Assembly: GCA_903875455.1 (NCBI GenBank)
Contig: CAIQWF010000005.1
Span: forward strand, 1 to 50,065
Source of the DNA: an uncultured Pseudomonadota bacterium
GTDB taxonomy: Bacteria; Pseudomonadota; Gammaproteobacteria; Methylococcales; Methylomonadaceae
DNA: 50,065 bases
Reading direction: 5' to 3'
The notes beneath the pieces are model-generated. The model was not told the origin of the DNA. It worked only from the letters and a program-made list of their open reading frames with translations, and did no database searches. This document shows positions 9,062 to 18,063 of this stretch, piece by piece. The position numbers were made by a program, and so were the translations under genes. Each line of letters opens with the position of its first letter. Within the stretch, counting starts at the first letter, position 1.

Positions 9062-9140
9062 GTAGGGTGCATTAGCAACAGCGTAATGCCGCATGACAGG
9101 CCTCAAACATACGGCGGAATAGGCTATCGCTATTCCGGCT
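9062..9140. repeat. Dispersed intergenic repeat with an 8-bp inverted repeat
   Basis: The 216-base spacer between the lipoprotein gene and atpG contains a GGTAGGGTGCATTAGC element and an exact inverted repeat, CGGAATAG at 9115-9122 with its complement at 9130-9137. This looks like a REP-type element rather than a terminator, because no T-run follows on either strand. Nothing else recognisable lies in the spacer apart from the upstream region of the lipoprotein gene. Confidence 0.45.
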
Positions 9141-9181
9141 TACACAAATCTCTTAAAAACAAAATAAAGTCAATCGCGTCT

Positions 9182-10096
9182 CTACGTCTGGTTTGAACTT
9201 GCTCCAGCCGCATGACTGGCTAACGCTTCAAACCCGGAAATCACATCAAACAGCTCCTCATCAATCGCATTTTGCCGCAGCCGATGAAAAGAGCGGGTCA
9301 AGTCTTCCAGCAATTCGGCAATATTTTTTTCCGCCCGCTGCATCGCCGCCAACCGGCTGGCATTTTCACTGGCCAACGATTCGGCGCAGGCCCGAAACAG
9401 GGAAACAAACAGATATTCCCGCATCAAAGCCGGCAACGATTCAGCAGTACCGCCGACAATTTCCGGCAGGTTTTTACTCGGCCAGCGCGATTTGGTCAGT
9501 TCATCCTGCCAGGTTTCATCAAGAGGCAACAAGCGCTGGGCAATCGGTTCATAAATCGCCCCGGATTTAGAGCGGTTATAAAACAGATAAACCTGACTAA
9601 TGCCGCCTTTTTCCCGTTCCGCTTCCAGCTCAATCAAAATCTGCCCGACTAACGGCGTAATCATGTTAATGATATTCGGCACACTGAACAGTTGCTGCGG
9701 CTCCAGATTGACTTCCATCAAGCGCAGCTGCACCCGCTCTCCCACCGCCCACAGCGTTTTTTTACCGGGTATGGCATTCAGGGTTGCTGCGGCATAATTG
9801 CTGATGATGTCATTAAATTGTCCAACCAGCCCTTGATCGGAACCAAACACCACCGCGCCAATCGCTTCCCTGCTGAGGGTTTGTTGGGATGGTCTGCCAC
9901 TGGCATTGAACCTGTTTTCCCGAAAACAAGCCAGCAAGCCCAATTGCACTGTGCGGTAATAATCATCCAAAGCCCGAACCGCATTTTCATATTGGCTGAT
10001 ATTGGAAGCTGCCAAAGCCTTCATGGTGCGCACCACCGATTTTAAATCACCGGCATTGTTGATTTTGCGGCGCAAACCGGCGATGGAATCACTCAT
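9182..10096 (-). CDS. atpG: N-type F1Fo-ATPase, gamma subunit
   Basis: The 304-residue central-stalk subunit that couples rotation of the c-ring to the F1 head. The N-terminal helix ([22 protein letters not shown]) is the conserved gamma coiled coil, [11 protein letters not shown] is the conserved Rossmann-like segment, and the C-terminal helix ([15 protein letters not shown]-like) contains the second coiled-coil strand. It is the last gene of the operon and its start overlaps the end of atpA by eight bases. The gamma-at-the-end arrangement, with no atpH and no atpD-atpC after it, distinguishes this operon from the housekeeping atp operon and matches the N-ATPase layout. Confidence 0.93.
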   Translation of the reverse strand: MSDSIAGLRRKINNAGDLKSVVRTMKALAASNISQYENAVRALDDYYRTVQLGLLACFRENRFNASGRPSQQTLSREAIGAVVFGSDQGLVGQFNDIISNYAAATLNAIPGKKTLWAVGERVQLRLMEVNLEPQQLFSVPNIINMITPLVGQILIELEAEREKGGISQVYLFYNRSKSGAIYEPIAQRLLPLDETWQDELTKSRWPSKNLPEIVGGTAESLPALMREYLFVSLFRACAESLASENASRLAAMQRAEKNIAELLEDLTRSFHRLRQNAIDEELFDVISGFEALASHAAGASSNQT

Positions 10097-11639
10097 GATT
10101 TTCTGTTACCGCTTTGGCGGCCTGAAAATTGAACAACGCTTGCCGGGCAGTGGCGATAATGGTATCGCGATCGTCATCACTTAAGGTTTGGGCGGTGTGA
10201 AAACGGTTGATAATTTCCGCTGGAATCAGTTCAGCTGCTTCCCATAATGTCGCTTCCGCTTCTGACATTTCTGGCAATGGAATCGCATCAAACAGTCCGT
10301 CACTTAACGCCAACAACACCGTGATTTGCGCGGTGACTGACAGCGGGGTGAATTCATTCTGCTTTAAGCAGGCACGAATTCGGCGACCATGTTCGATAAT
10401 ATGGCGGGTATTTTCATCCAGCCGCGCCCCGAAGCGGGCAAAGGTTTCCAGCTCTTCAAACTGTGCATAAGCCAGTTTCAAATCACCGGCTACCACCCGA
10501 TAAGCGGCTAACTGGGCTTTACCGCCGACTCGCGATACGGATTTTCCCACATCCACGGCTGGCAAAATTCCCAGTTCCATTAACGAAGGGGACAAATAAA
10601 TCTGTCCATCGGTAATCGAAATCAGATTGGTGGGAATATACGCGGACATATTCTGCGCTTCGGTTTCCACAATCGGCAGCGCGGTTAATGAACCGCCCCC
10701 GAATTCAGGCAGCATCCGGGTGGCCCGTTCCAGCAGGCGCGAGTGAATATAAAAAATATCGCCGGGAAACGCTTCCCGCCCCGGTGGTCGCCGCAACAAC
10801 AGCGACAGCTCGCGATAAGCGCGGGCATGATGAGTCAGGTCATCGTAAATAATCAGCACGTCACGGCCTTGCTGCATAAAATATTCGCCGATGCTGGTGG
10901 CGGCATAAGGAGCAATATACGCCAGACCGGGCGGGTCGTTACCTTCAGTGACGACCACAACTGTATACGCCAATGCGCCAGTCTCTCGCAAGGTAGCAAT
11001 CACTTTGGCGACCCCGGAAGCACGTTGGCCGATGGCGCAATAAATACACAACACATTTTGGTCACGCTGATTCAGAATAGTATCCAGGGCGATGGCGGTT
11101 TTGCCGGTTTGCCGGTCGCCGAGAATTAATTCACGCTGGCCACGGCCAATCGGAATCAGTGCATCAATGACTTTCAGGCCGGTTTGCAGCGGTTCAGTGA
11201 CTGCTGCCCGATCCATAATCGGTGGTGCCGGACGTTCAATTGGCAACCGTGACGTAAATTCAATCGGCAAACCGGCATCAAGCGGCCGACCAAGCGGGTC
11301 AATGACTCGCCCTAATAGCGCGTTGCCAACTCCGATGTCTGTTACCCGTCCGGTGCGCAACACTTCATCGCCGGTGTGCAAATGCCAATAATCGCCGAGC
11401 AACACCACGCCGATTTCATCTTCATCAATATTGAAAGCAATCCCAAACACTCCGCCGGGAAATTTCACCAGTTCCTCAAAACCGATATTCGGCAAACCTG
11501 AAACTTTGGCAATGCCGGTGGCAATGCTGGTAATTCTGCCTACTTCGTGCAGACTCAGTTCCGGGCTAAAAGCTTTCCGGGTTTCACTCAGACTGGAAAA
11601 CAGCCGGTCGAAAGCATCGGTTAGACTGTTAGCTATCAT
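10089..11639 (-). CDS. atpA: N-type F1Fo-ATPase, alpha subunit
   Basis: A 516-residue non-catalytic nucleotide-binding subunit of the F1 hexamer. The Walker A loop GDRQTGKT is at residues 174-181, [21 protein letters not shown] and the [18 protein letters not shown] segment follow in the expected places, and the N-terminal beta-barrel and C-terminal helical domain are complete. It overlaps atpF by 11 bases and atpG by eight, so translation is likely coupled. Normally alpha alternates with three beta subunits that supply the catalytic sites; the matching beta gene is absent from this operon, so this alpha must pair with a beta encoded elsewhere if the complex is made. Confidence 0.95.
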   Translation of the reverse strand: MIANSLTDAFDRLFSSLSETRKAFSPELSLHEVGRITSIATGIAKVSGLPNIGFEELVKFPGGVFGIAFNIDEDEIGVVLLGDYWHLHTGDEVLRTGRVTDIGVGNALLGRVIDPLGRPLDAGLPIEFTSRLPIERPAPPIMDRAAVTEPLQTGLKVIDALIPIGRGQRELILGDRQTGKTAIALDTILNQRDQNVLCIYCAIGQRASGVAKVIATLRETGALAYTVVVVTEGNDPPGLAYIAPYAATSIGEYFMQQGRDVLIIYDDLTHHARAYRELSLLLRRPPGREAFPGDIFYIHSRLLERATRMLPEFGGGSLTALPIVETEAQNMSAYIPTNLISITDGQIYLSPSLMELGILPAVDVGKSVSRVGGKAQLAAYRVVAGDLKLAYAQFEELETFARFGARLDENTRHIIEHGRRIRACLKQNEFTPLSVTAQITVLLALSDGLFDAIPLPEMSEAEATLWEAAELIPAEIINRFHTAQTLSDDDRDTIIATARQALFNFQAAKAVTENHE

Positions 11640-12435
11640 CTTGTGCTGCTCTTGGCTCAGGAGCCGATTTTATATCTACATGACTGCGCAATACTTCGTT
11701 AAGGTTTTTTTCGAGTGAACCTAGATAATCAGCCACCGTCCAGGAAAACTTGTGCCCGTCACTACTCAACTCAATGCCGCTAATCAAATATTCTGAGGTG
11801 GAAAAATGCAGTGGATTTTGGATGGAAAAAGTTTTTTCCATCGCTTGGGCAATCTCAACTTGTTGAGCAGGAGATAACTCAAAGGCACTGCGTACCAGTA
11901 ACGGAGCTTCTGAATTGCTCACCGCACTCAGCATCTGCTGTTTTTGACTGTGGTCTAAAAGCTGTAATTTCTCAATAAAAACCGTGACGATATGCTGTTC
12001 CAGGCTGATGTCGGCTAAATCCTGTAATGCCTGCCGCGCAATCGCCAAAACTTCCGTTTGCGCACGTCGACTCACCGCAGTGATTAATCCTTTTTGCTCA
12101 CTTCTTAACGCTTCCTGCTGCTTGAGCCGCAAGTTGTTCGCTTCCTGCCGTGCCTCCTCCAGCAACTGTTGCCGCAGGGCTTTAACTTCCTGATGAGCAA
12201 CCGCAAAAAGTTCGGCCCGCTGTTGTTCAAATTCCTGATTTTTGCGAATAAACTCATCCTGCTCCGCCTGAGCTTGCAGTTTTTTCTGGTCAGCGGCGGC
12301 CAGTTCGGCGCTAATCCGGCGTTCGCGGGCATCGAGTGCGGTTAAAATCGGTTGATAAAGAAAACGTTTCAGCAACCAGATTAACACCAGAAAGTTAAGC
12401 AGCTGCGCTCCAACTGTAAACCAATCAATCAGCAT
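11629..12435 (-). CDS. atpF: N-type F1Fo-ATPase, extended b subunit (b-delta type)
   Basis: A 268-residue peripheral-stalk protein. One N-terminal membrane helix (about residues 8-28) leads into a long charged coiled coil (about 35-130), as in subunit b. The last ~120 residues, beginning near [18 protein letters not shown], form an extra domain that resembles the delta subunit; this fused form is characteristic of N-ATPases, which lack a separate atpH. No atpH is present here, consistent with that. It starts two bases after the atpE stop and overlaps atpA by 11 bases. Confidence 0.92.
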   Translation of the reverse strand: MLIDWFTVGAQLLNFLVLIWLLKRFLYQPILTALDARERRISAELAAADQKKLQAQAEQDEFIRKNQEFEQQRAELFAVAHQEVKALRQQLLEEARQEANNLRLKQQEALRSEQKGLITAVSRRAQTEVLAIARQALQDLADISLEQHIVTVFIEKLQLLDHSQKQQMLSAVSNSEAPLLVRSAFELSPAQQVEIAQAMEKTFSIQNPLHFSTSEYLISGIELSSDGHKFSWTVADYLGSLEKNLNEVLRSHVDIKSAPEPRAAQDDS

Positions 12436-12437
12436 GA

Positions 12438-12719
12438 TTATTTTCCGGCCGCATGGTCGATAATGTAATTCCAGAACGGATTGGCAAAAATCAGAATCAT
12501 GCTGACCACAAAACAGTAAATCGCGGTTGATTCAATCATTGCCAGCCCCACAAACAGGGTGCGGGTGATGGTGCTGGAAGCATCAGGCTGTTGCGCCAGA
12601 GAAGTCAGTGCTGAAGCAACCGCTTTCCCTTCTCCCAGTGCCGGACCGATACAGCCAATGGCAATGGTAATCCCGGAAGTGAAAATCGAGATGGCGGCGA
12701 TTAAAGTAATGTTATCCAT
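12438..12719 (-). CDS. atpE: N-type F1Fo-ATPase, rotor ring c subunit
   Basis: A 93-residue hairpin of two membrane helices. The ion-binding carboxylate is Glu63 in IESTAIY, where E63-S64-T65 and Tyr68 reproduce the ligand pattern of sodium-binding c subunits. A second carboxylate, Glu30, lies in helix 1 (GPALGEGKA), as is usual for N-ATPases, which were predicted on this basis to pump Na+. A characterised N-type ring, from Burkholderia pseudomallei, was reported as proton-specific, so the ion should be treated as undecided. AAGGAAAT directly before the ATG is the ribosome-binding site; a 46-base gap separates it from atpB, probably to allow the higher expression that a multimeric ring needs. 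Confidence 0.93.
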   Translation of the reverse strand: MDNITLIAAISIFTSGITIAIGCIGPALGEGKAVASALTSLAQQPDASSTITRTLFVGLAMIESTAIYCFVVSMILIFANPFWNYIIDHAAGK

Positions 12720-12765
12720 AATATTTCCTTGCTATAAGTTTAGAGACTACCGCTAATCACGCGGT

Positions 12766-13449
12766 TTAAGATTTTGATTCATCGCTGGCTTCGGCAGCCG
12801 CAGCAATATAAACAGTGGCCAGCACAGTGAAAATGTACGCTTGCACCATGCCGGTCAGCAAGCCCAGCGAAGTCATCACAACCGGGAAAATAAACGGGGT
12901 AATAATTAATAAAATGCTGAGAATCATCGCGCCGCTCATCATATTTCCAAATAAGCGCACTGCCAGCGCAAAGGTGCGGGAGAACTCACTGATGATATTA
13001 AACGGCAGCATGATTGCGGTTGGTTCCAGATAAATCTTTAGAAAATGAACCAAGCCCTGTTCTTTAATGCCATAGGCAGGCACGGCCACAAACACGCAGG
13101 TTGCCAGTGCCACCGTGGTTGACAGCGAGCCCGTTGGCGGCTCGTAAACCGGGAAAATGGTTAATAAATTGGCGGTAGCAATGAATAAAAACAAGGTTCC
13201 TAAAAAGCCCAGATATTTCTCTGGCTGTTTCAAACCGACTTCTTCAATTTGCTGCTTTAATAAGGTGACAATAATTTCCAGCAAGCTTTGCCAGCGCGAA
13301 ATTTGCTCACTGTCACCGGCAAGATTGCGGGTAATCAGTTTCGCTCCGACGGTCAATAGCAGCATTAACAGCCAGGTGGTGACAATGGTGCCATTCAGTT
13401 TGACAAAACCGTATTCCCAGAAAATAACTTCATCGGAACTAAGGTGCAT
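12766..13449 (-). CDS. atpB: N-type F1Fo-ATPase, a subunit
   Basis: The 227-residue membrane stator subunit forming the ion half-channels against the c-ring. The essential arginine is in FALAVRLFGNM; five or six hydrophobic segments surround it. The ATG at 13449 (protein starting MHLSSDEVIFW) is preferred over an ATG 15 bases upstream, because the upstream one lies inside the AGGAAA ribosome-binding site that serves the later one, and family members begin like the shorter form. It overlaps atpR by 11 bases. Confidence 0.92.
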   Translation of the reverse strand: MHLSSDEVIFWEYGFVKLNGTIVTTWLLMLLLTVGAKLITRNLAGDSEQISRWQSLLEIIVTLLKQQIEEVGLKQPEKYLGFLGTLFLFIATANLLTIFPVYEPPTGSLSTTVALATCVFVAVPAYGIKEQGLVHFLKIYLEPTAIMLPFNIISEFSRTFALAVRLFGNMMSGAMILSILLIITPFIFPVVMTSLGLLTGMVQAYIFTVLATVYIAAAAEASDESKS

Positions 13450-13753
13450 GATGGCTTTCCTCATTAATTGGTTTTGGATTTGTTATGGGCAGACGGGTGA
13501 AACGGGTGATGATGAAACGCAGGATAATAAATCCCAGCAAACAGGATAACAGTTTTTGCCAGCTGCCGGCGGCAACCAGATAAAAACCAGTCACGGTAAT
13601 TGCGGTTCTAATCAGAAAACTGCCCATAAACCACAAAGCCGGATTGGCTGAAGCCAGACCTTTTTGCACGGTCCACCACAGCCCGCCGAAGAAAAACCCG
13701 CCCAGTAAAACTCCGGTCAGAAACGTTGGCATTAACGGCAATAGCTCATTCAT
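13439..13753 (-). CDS. atpR: N-ATPase accessory subunit AtpR
   Basis: A 104-residue membrane protein with three hydrophobic segments, found only in N-type ATPase operons between atpQ and atpB. It is thought to help assemble or stabilise the a-c interface, but its role is not well tested. ATG 13753 (MNELLPLMPTF) is chosen over an in-frame ATG at 13810: it has GGATAAAGA just upstream and gives the usual eight-base overlap with atpQ. The C-terminal tail is charged and Pro-rich. Confidence 0.85.
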   Translation of the reverse strand: MNELLPLMPTFLTGVLLGGFFFGGLWWTVQKGLASANPALWFMGSFLIRTAITVTGFYLVAAGSWQKLLSCLLGFIILRFIITRFTRLPITNPKPINEESHHAP

Positions 13754-14078
13754 CTTCTTTATCCTGTTTGTGTATGGCTTGATGTTCTTTGTCAACCCAG
13801 CGCCAGGCATTAAAACAGCCTAGCGTTAAGCCCATCATTAACAAGGCCAGAGTCCAAGAGCGCGGCCCCGGATGATGATGATCTATCCAGATGCCCAGTG
13901 CTGCACCCAGCAAGGTCGGAACCACTACCGCCCAGCCGATTAATCCCATCATTCCCAATCCTGACCAGACGGTTTTGCTGACTTTTTGCTGGGCCTTGAT
14001 TTTGCGGGCCAGCTTGGCATTCATACGCTGGTTTAGTGCCATTTCCCGTTCAGCGGTAGGTGTGTGTTTTTTAGCCAC
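13746..14078 (-). CDS. atpQ: N-ATPase accessory subunit AtpQ (AtpZ/AtpI family)
   Basis: A 110-residue protein with a basic, Lys/Arg-rich N-terminus of about 40 residues followed by two membrane helices separated by the motif GIWIDHHHPGPRSW. The layout is that of the AtpI/AtpZ group of c-ring assembly factors and possible Mg2+ channels. Position between atpC and atpR, with eight-base overlaps on both sides, is the N-ATPase order. Confidence 0.86.
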   Translation of the reverse strand: MAKKHTPTAEREMALNQRMNAKLARKIKAQQKVSKTVWSGLGMMGLIGWAVVVPTLLGAALGIWIDHHHPGPRSWTLALLMMGLTLGCFNAWRWVDKEHQAIHKQDKEDE

Positions 14079-14475
14079 GATTAAACTCCATTAAACGACG
14101 GGTAAAGCCACTTTCCAGCTTTGCCAGCACTGAGCGTATATGCAGTTCCTGTTCGTCACGGTTCAGAAACTCCTGCCGCACCGTATCGCGTAAATCGGCA
14201 AGCTCATTGCCGACAAGCGCATTGCGCACTGAAATCAGCACCTCGAAACCGGTTTTAATCAATACCCCCTGATCAACAGCCAGATAAATTTCCCCTTCAT
14301 CAGTGGTTTCGTAAATTAAAATTCCGGCCACCAATATTGCCACACAATCAAGCCGCTGGGGTAATATGCCAAATGAGCCCACCGTTGTTTCTGCCACAAT
14401 TCGCGACACCGCCGTTTTCTCTGCAAAGACCTGAAACGGCAGCAGAATTTTAAGATTCATTTGGCTGGGTGACAT
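14071..14475 (-). CDS. atpC: N-type F1Fo-ATPase, epsilon subunit
   Basis: A 134-residue epsilon subunit: an N-terminal beta-sandwich (LLPFQVFAEKTAVSRIVAET, then GSFGILPQRLDCVAILV) and a C-terminal helical hairpin. It is now the first gene of the operon. In N-ATPase operons the beta gene atpD stands directly upstream; here the 238 bases upstream hold no trace of it. ATG 14475 gives 134 residues; ATG 14460 (MNLKILLPF) also fits the family and neither has a clear ribosome-binding site, which would be expected if translation used to be coupled to a lost atpD. Confidence 0.9.
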   Translation of the reverse strand: MSPSQMNLKILLPFQVFAEKTAVSRIVAETTVGSFGILPQRLDCVAILVAGILIYETTDEGEIYLAVDQGVLIKTGFEVLISVRNALVGNELADLRDTVRQEFLNRDEQELHIRSVLAKLESGFTRRLMEFNRG

Positions 14476-14713
14476 GATAATTCTTTACTTAACCTGTGGA
14501 GGAGTTGAAGTCATTAACAATATACTTTCTGCAAATTCAGGCAAGAATTTTAATCGCGATAATGACGGGGATACAAAAAATAAAGATAAAAATGGCATGT
14601 AAAGGATTAAGCGTTCTTTTGATACTTTCAGCGGTATCGCGGATTTGAAGAAGTTAAAAAGTTCTGTTTTTTCATTGGCCATAAGGATTTGAACGGAAGC
14701 TTTCAGGTTTAAA
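14476..14713 (-). other. Spacer upstream of atpC where atpD would be expected
   Basis: This 238-base stretch separates atpC from a small lipoprotein gene. In N-ATPase operons the ~1.4-kb beta-subunit gene normally sits here. Reading the minus strand in three frames gives no beta-subunit motif and no recognisable C-terminal remnant. A 65-codon minus-strand frame (14485-14682) is open but lacks a ribosome-binding site and family resemblance. No convincing promoter was found either. Confidence 0.6.
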
Positions 14714-14989
14714 TTAGCAGCGGCCTTGCATTCTTAATCCGGGCGGGCAGCCTTTATAATTGTGTCTGCGACGGTAATCGTAACCATGCCGACGCTGACG
14801 TTCATAGTATCGAGGTGCAGGCATTATTACCGGAGCCGGTGCTATCACAGGAGCAGGCGGGATAACCTGAATCGGTGGCTCTACGCGGATAACAGGCACT
14901 TCAACCGCAGGAACCTCAACTGAAGGCGGGTGCACAACACAACCGCTGAAAAATACACTGCCAGCGATAATTAATATCTTTCTTTTCAT
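14714..14989 (-). CDS. Small Pro/Val-rich lipoprotein, 91 residues
   Basis: An unrecognised short lipoprotein. The signal peptide ends in a lipobox FSGC with Cys17 as the lipidation site. Residues ~22-58 are a low-complexity Pro/Val/Ala stretch with near-repeats (VEVPAVEVPV, PPAPVIAPAPVIMPAP), probably an extended spacer across the periplasm. The C-terminus is Arg/Tyr/His-rich (RRHGYDYRRRHNY) and ends with two cysteines in a CPPGLRMQGRC motif, seen in various small exported proteins. It lies on the ATPase strand, 238 bases before atpC, but nothing suggests a functional link. Confidence 0.7.
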   Translation of the reverse strand: MKRKILIIAGSVFFSGCVVHPPSVEVPAVEVPVIRVEPPIQVIPPAPVIAPAPVIMPAPRYYERQRRHGYDYRRRHNYKGCPPGLRMQGRC

Positions 14990-15103
14990 TTTGTTACCGT
15001 TTTCGGGATTGAGGAAAATGAGGCATTATCTCACAACTCTTTTTTACATCCCCAAGATATTAAAGACTAGACATTTTTCGCTGCATTCAAGACAAATTTA
15101 CGC

Positions 15104-15109
15104 TATAAT
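15104..15109 (+). promoter_or_regulatory. Possible -10 box upstream of uvrA
   Basis: A perfect TATAAT stands 95 bases before the uvrA start in the divergent spacer 14990-15203. No good -35 hexamer is present at 16-18 bases, so the call is weak. A 12-bp palindrome AATCTTAAGATT follows at 15121-15132. No LexA box of the CTGT-N8-ACAG form was seen. Confidence 0.3.
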
Positions 15110-15203
15110 TCAGCCACTTAAATCTTAAGATTTTCATAATCTTTCTGGGTCATTTTTTAGCCTATTTTTGCCGCCACCACGTTTTATTATTTCGGAATCA
15201 GCA

Positions 15204-18023
15204 ATGGACACGATCAGCATTAGAGGTGTCAGGACGCACAACCTTAAAAATATCGATCTCGATTTACCGCGCGACACCTTGATTGTGATTACCGGGCTGT
15301 CTGGTTCAGGAAAATCCTCCCTGGCTTTTGATACCATTTATGCGGAAGGGCAACGCCGTTATGTGGAATCGCTATCAGCCTATGCCCGGCAGTTCTTGTC
15401 GATGATGGAAAAGCCGGATGTCGATCATATTGAAGGTTTATCGCCTGCGATTTCGATAGAGCAAAAATCCACCTCCCACAATCCGCGCTCTACTGTCGGT
15501 ACCATTACCGAAATTTACGATTATCTGCGGTTGCTGTATGCGCGGGTGGGAACTCCCTGTTGCCCTGAACATGGTCAGTCGCTGGAAGCACAAACCATCA
15601 GTCAAATGGTTGATGCGGTGTTAAGCCAGCCGGAAGGTCAACGCTGGATGCTACTGGCACCGGTGGTGAATCAGCGCAAAGGCGAACATGTGCAGTTGTT
15701 GCAAGGCTTGCGGGCGCAAGGTTTTATTCGGGCGCGGATTAATGGCGAGGTGATTGATCTGGACGAACCGCCGCAACTGGATTTGCGAAAAAAACATACC
15801 ATTGAAGTAGTGATTGACAGGTTTAAAATCAGTCCTGACATGCGCTTACGTTTGGCAGAATCGTTCGCTACCGCCTTAAGAATTGCCGATGGCATTGCAA
15901 TTGTGCAAAGTCTGGACAGTGAAGAACAGCTGTTGTTTTCAGAAAAATACGCCTGTCCGCACTGCGGCTATAGTTTACCGGAATTGGAACCACGCATTTT
16001 TTCGTTTAACAATCCCAAAGGCGCCTGTCCGACCTGTGACGGTTTAGGAGTCAAACAACACTTTGACCCGCAACTGGTGGTGCACAATCCCAAACTCAGT
16101 CTTTCCAATGGTGCGATTCGCGGTTGGGATAGACGCGGGTTTTATTATTACCAGATTTTGACAGCGTTGGCGGCACATTATCAGTTTGATTTGGAAATTC
16201 CGTTTGCCAGTTTGCCGCAAAACATTCAGGACATATTACTCTATGGCAGTGATGGTGAACAAATCGCCTTTGAAGTGTTGGGTGCTGCCGGAAAAACCTT
16301 CATTAAGCGGCATAGTTTTGAAGGCATTATCCCGATTATGGAACGGCGTTACCTGGAAACCGATTCGCAAACCGTGCGCGATGACCTGGCGAAATATCTG
16401 GCGCAAATTCCTTGTCCGACTTGCGATGGTGCACGATTGAATCTGGCCGCCCGCCATGTCTTTGTAAACAAACAGCCGCTACACAAAGTCACGGCGTTAT
16501 CAATTCAGAAAACCCTGGATTTTTTTCAAGACCTCAGTCTGGAAGGGCAGCGCGGTGAAGTCGCGGCAAAAATCAACAAGGAAATTCAGTCGAGACTGGA
16601 GTTTTTAATTAATGTCGGACTGGATTATTTAACCCTGGACCGCAGTGCCGATACTTTGTCCGGTGGTGAAGCGCAGCGGATTCGGCTGGCCAGTCAAATC
16701 GGCGCCGGATTGGTCGGGGTGATGTATGTCTTGGATGAGCCTTCCATCGGTTTGCATCAGCGCGACAATCAACGTCTGTTGAATACTCTGTTTCGCCTGC
16801 GCAACATGGGGAATACCGTGATTGTGGTGGAGCATGATGAAGATGCGATTCGGGCGGCGCAATATATTGTCGACATTGGTCCCGGTGCCGGTGTACATGG
16901 TGGCTTTATTGTCGCACAAGGTTCACCGCAGGAGATTATTGACAATCCCCATTCATTAACCGGTCAGTATTTGTCTGGAATAATGGCTATCGAAGTGCCG
17001 AAAAAACTCACCAAGCCGGATAAAGACAAGCAAATTGTGATTCGCAAAGCCAGCGGCAATAATCTGAAAAAAGTGGATGTGGCGTTTCCGATTGGTTTGC
17101 TGACCTGTGTCACCGGCGTTTCCGGTTCAGGTAAATCCACCTTGGTGAATGACACTTTATATCGTTATGCCGCGCGGATTTTAAACGATGCCAATACTCA
17201 GTCCGCACCTTGCGAAGCGGTCGAAGGCTTGGAGCAGATTGATAAAGTTATCGACATCGACCAAAGCCCGATAGGACGGACACCGCGCTCTAACCCTGCC
17301 ACTTACACCGGAATTTTTACGCCGATTCGGGAATTGTTCGCCGCCACCCAGGAAGCCCGCTCCCGTGGTTATACGCCGGGACGCTTTAGTTTTAACGTGA
17401 AAGGTGGACGCTGTGAAGCCTGCGCCGGTGACGGTGTAATTAAAGTGGAAATGCACTTTTTGGCCGATATTTTTGTCAGTTGCGATATTTGTGCCGGCAA
17501 ACGATATAACCGTGAAACCCTGGATATTCGCTACAAAGGTAAAAACATCAGCGAAGTTTTGGATATGACGGTTGAAGATGCCGCCGAGTTTTTCAGTGCT
17601 GTGCCGGTGTTGGCAAAAAAATTGCAGACTTTAATCAATGTCGGTCTCAGCTACATCACCTTAGGACAAAATGCCATAACTCTTTCAGGTGGTGAAGCAC
17701 AACGTGTTAAACTAGCGAAAGAATTATCCAAACGCGATACCGGAAAAACCCTTTATATTCTGGATGAGCCGACGACCGGCCTGCATTTTCACGACATCAA
17801 GCAATTACTGGCGGTATTGCATACGCTACGCGATCATGGCAATACCGTAATCGTGATTGAACACAATCTGGACGTGATAAAAACAGCAGACTGGATTATT
17901 GATATGGGACCGGAAGGCGGAGATGGCGGCGGTTATCTGGTCGCACAAGGCACGCCGAAACAAATCTCCCAGCATAAAAAATCACATACCGGTTTTTATT
18001 TAAACCGTTTTTTTAACTCTTAA
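15204..18023 (+). CDS. uvrA: Excinuclease ABC subunit A
   Basis: The 939-residue damage-recognition ATPase of nucleotide excision repair, which acts with UvrB on bulky DNA lesions. Both ABC modules are complete: Walker A loops GLSGSGKS at residues 31-38 and GVSGSGKS at 638-645, and two LSGGEAQR signature motifs. Zinc-binding cysteines appear at CPHC (251-254) with CPTC, and at CEAC with CDIC in the second half. ATG 15204 gives the family's usual length and N-terminus (MDTISIRG); an upstream TTG would add 12 unconserved residues. The gene is transcribed away from the lipoprotein gene and followed 40 bases later by the L,D-transpeptidase gene. Confidence 0.97.
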   Translation: MDTISIRGVRTHNLKNIDLDLPRDTLIVITGLSGSGKSSLAFDTIYAEGQRRYVESLSAYARQFLSMMEKPDVDHIEGLSPAISIEQKSTSHNPRSTVGTITEIYDYLRLLYARVGTPCCPEHGQSLEAQTISQMVDAVLSQPEGQRWMLLAPVVNQRKGEHVQLLQGLRAQGFIRARINGEVIDLDEPPQLDLRKKHTIEVVIDRFKISPDMRLRLAESFATALRIADGIAIVQSLDSEEQLLFSEKYACPHCGYSLPELEPRIFSFNNPKGACPTCDGLGVKQHFDPQLVVHNPKLSLSNGAIRGWDRRGFYYYQILTALAAHYQFDLEIPFASLPQNIQDILLYGSDGEQIAFEVLGAAGKTFIKRHSFEGIIPIMERRYLETDSQTVRDDLAKYLAQIPCPTCDGARLNLAARHVFVNKQPLHKVTALSIQKTLDFFQDLSLEGQRGEVAAKINKEIQSRLEFLINVGLDYLTLDRSADTLSGGEAQRIRLASQIGAGLVGVMYVLDEPSIGLHQRDNQRLLNTLFRLRNMGNTVIVVEHDEDAIRAAQYIVDIGPGAGVHGGFIVAQGSPQEIIDNPHSLTGQYLSGIMAIEVPKKLTKPDKDKQIVIRKASGNNLKKVDVAFPIGLLTCVTGVSGSGKSTLVNDTLYRYAARILNDANTQSAPCEAVEGLEQIDKVIDIDQSPIGRTPRSNPATYTGIFTPIRELFAATQEARSRGYTPGRFSFNVKGGRCEACAGDGVIKVEMHFLADIFVSCDICAGKRYNRETLDIRYKGKNISEVLDMTVEDAAEFFSAVPVLAKKLQTLINVGLSYITLGQNAITLSGGEAQRVKLAKELSKRDTGKTLYILDEPTTGLHFHDIKQLLAVLHTLRDHGNTVIVIEHNLDVIKTADWIIDMGPEGGDGGGYLVAQGTPKQISQHKKSHTGFYLNRFFNS

Positions 18024-18063
18024 GAATTCGCCTTAAAACAGCTCACAGGAACACTGTTTCGTC

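Noticed and set aside
9115-9137. Terminator for the ATPase operon
   Set aside because: The inverted repeat is good but no T-run follows in the minus-strand direction; it fits a dispersed repeat better.
14485-14682. A 65-codon minus-strand frame between the small lipoprotein and atpC
   Set aside because: No ribosome-binding site, no recognisable family, and its hydrophobic composition is what the antisense of an Asp/Asn/Lys-rich stretch would give. It is not a remnant of atpD as far as I can see.
15168-15203. In-frame TTG extension of uvrA
   Set aside because: It adds 12 residues absent from the family; ATG 15204 gives the normal N-terminus and length.
14990-15203. SOS (LexA) box upstream of uvrA
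   Set aside because: No CTGT-N8-ACAG or close variant is present.
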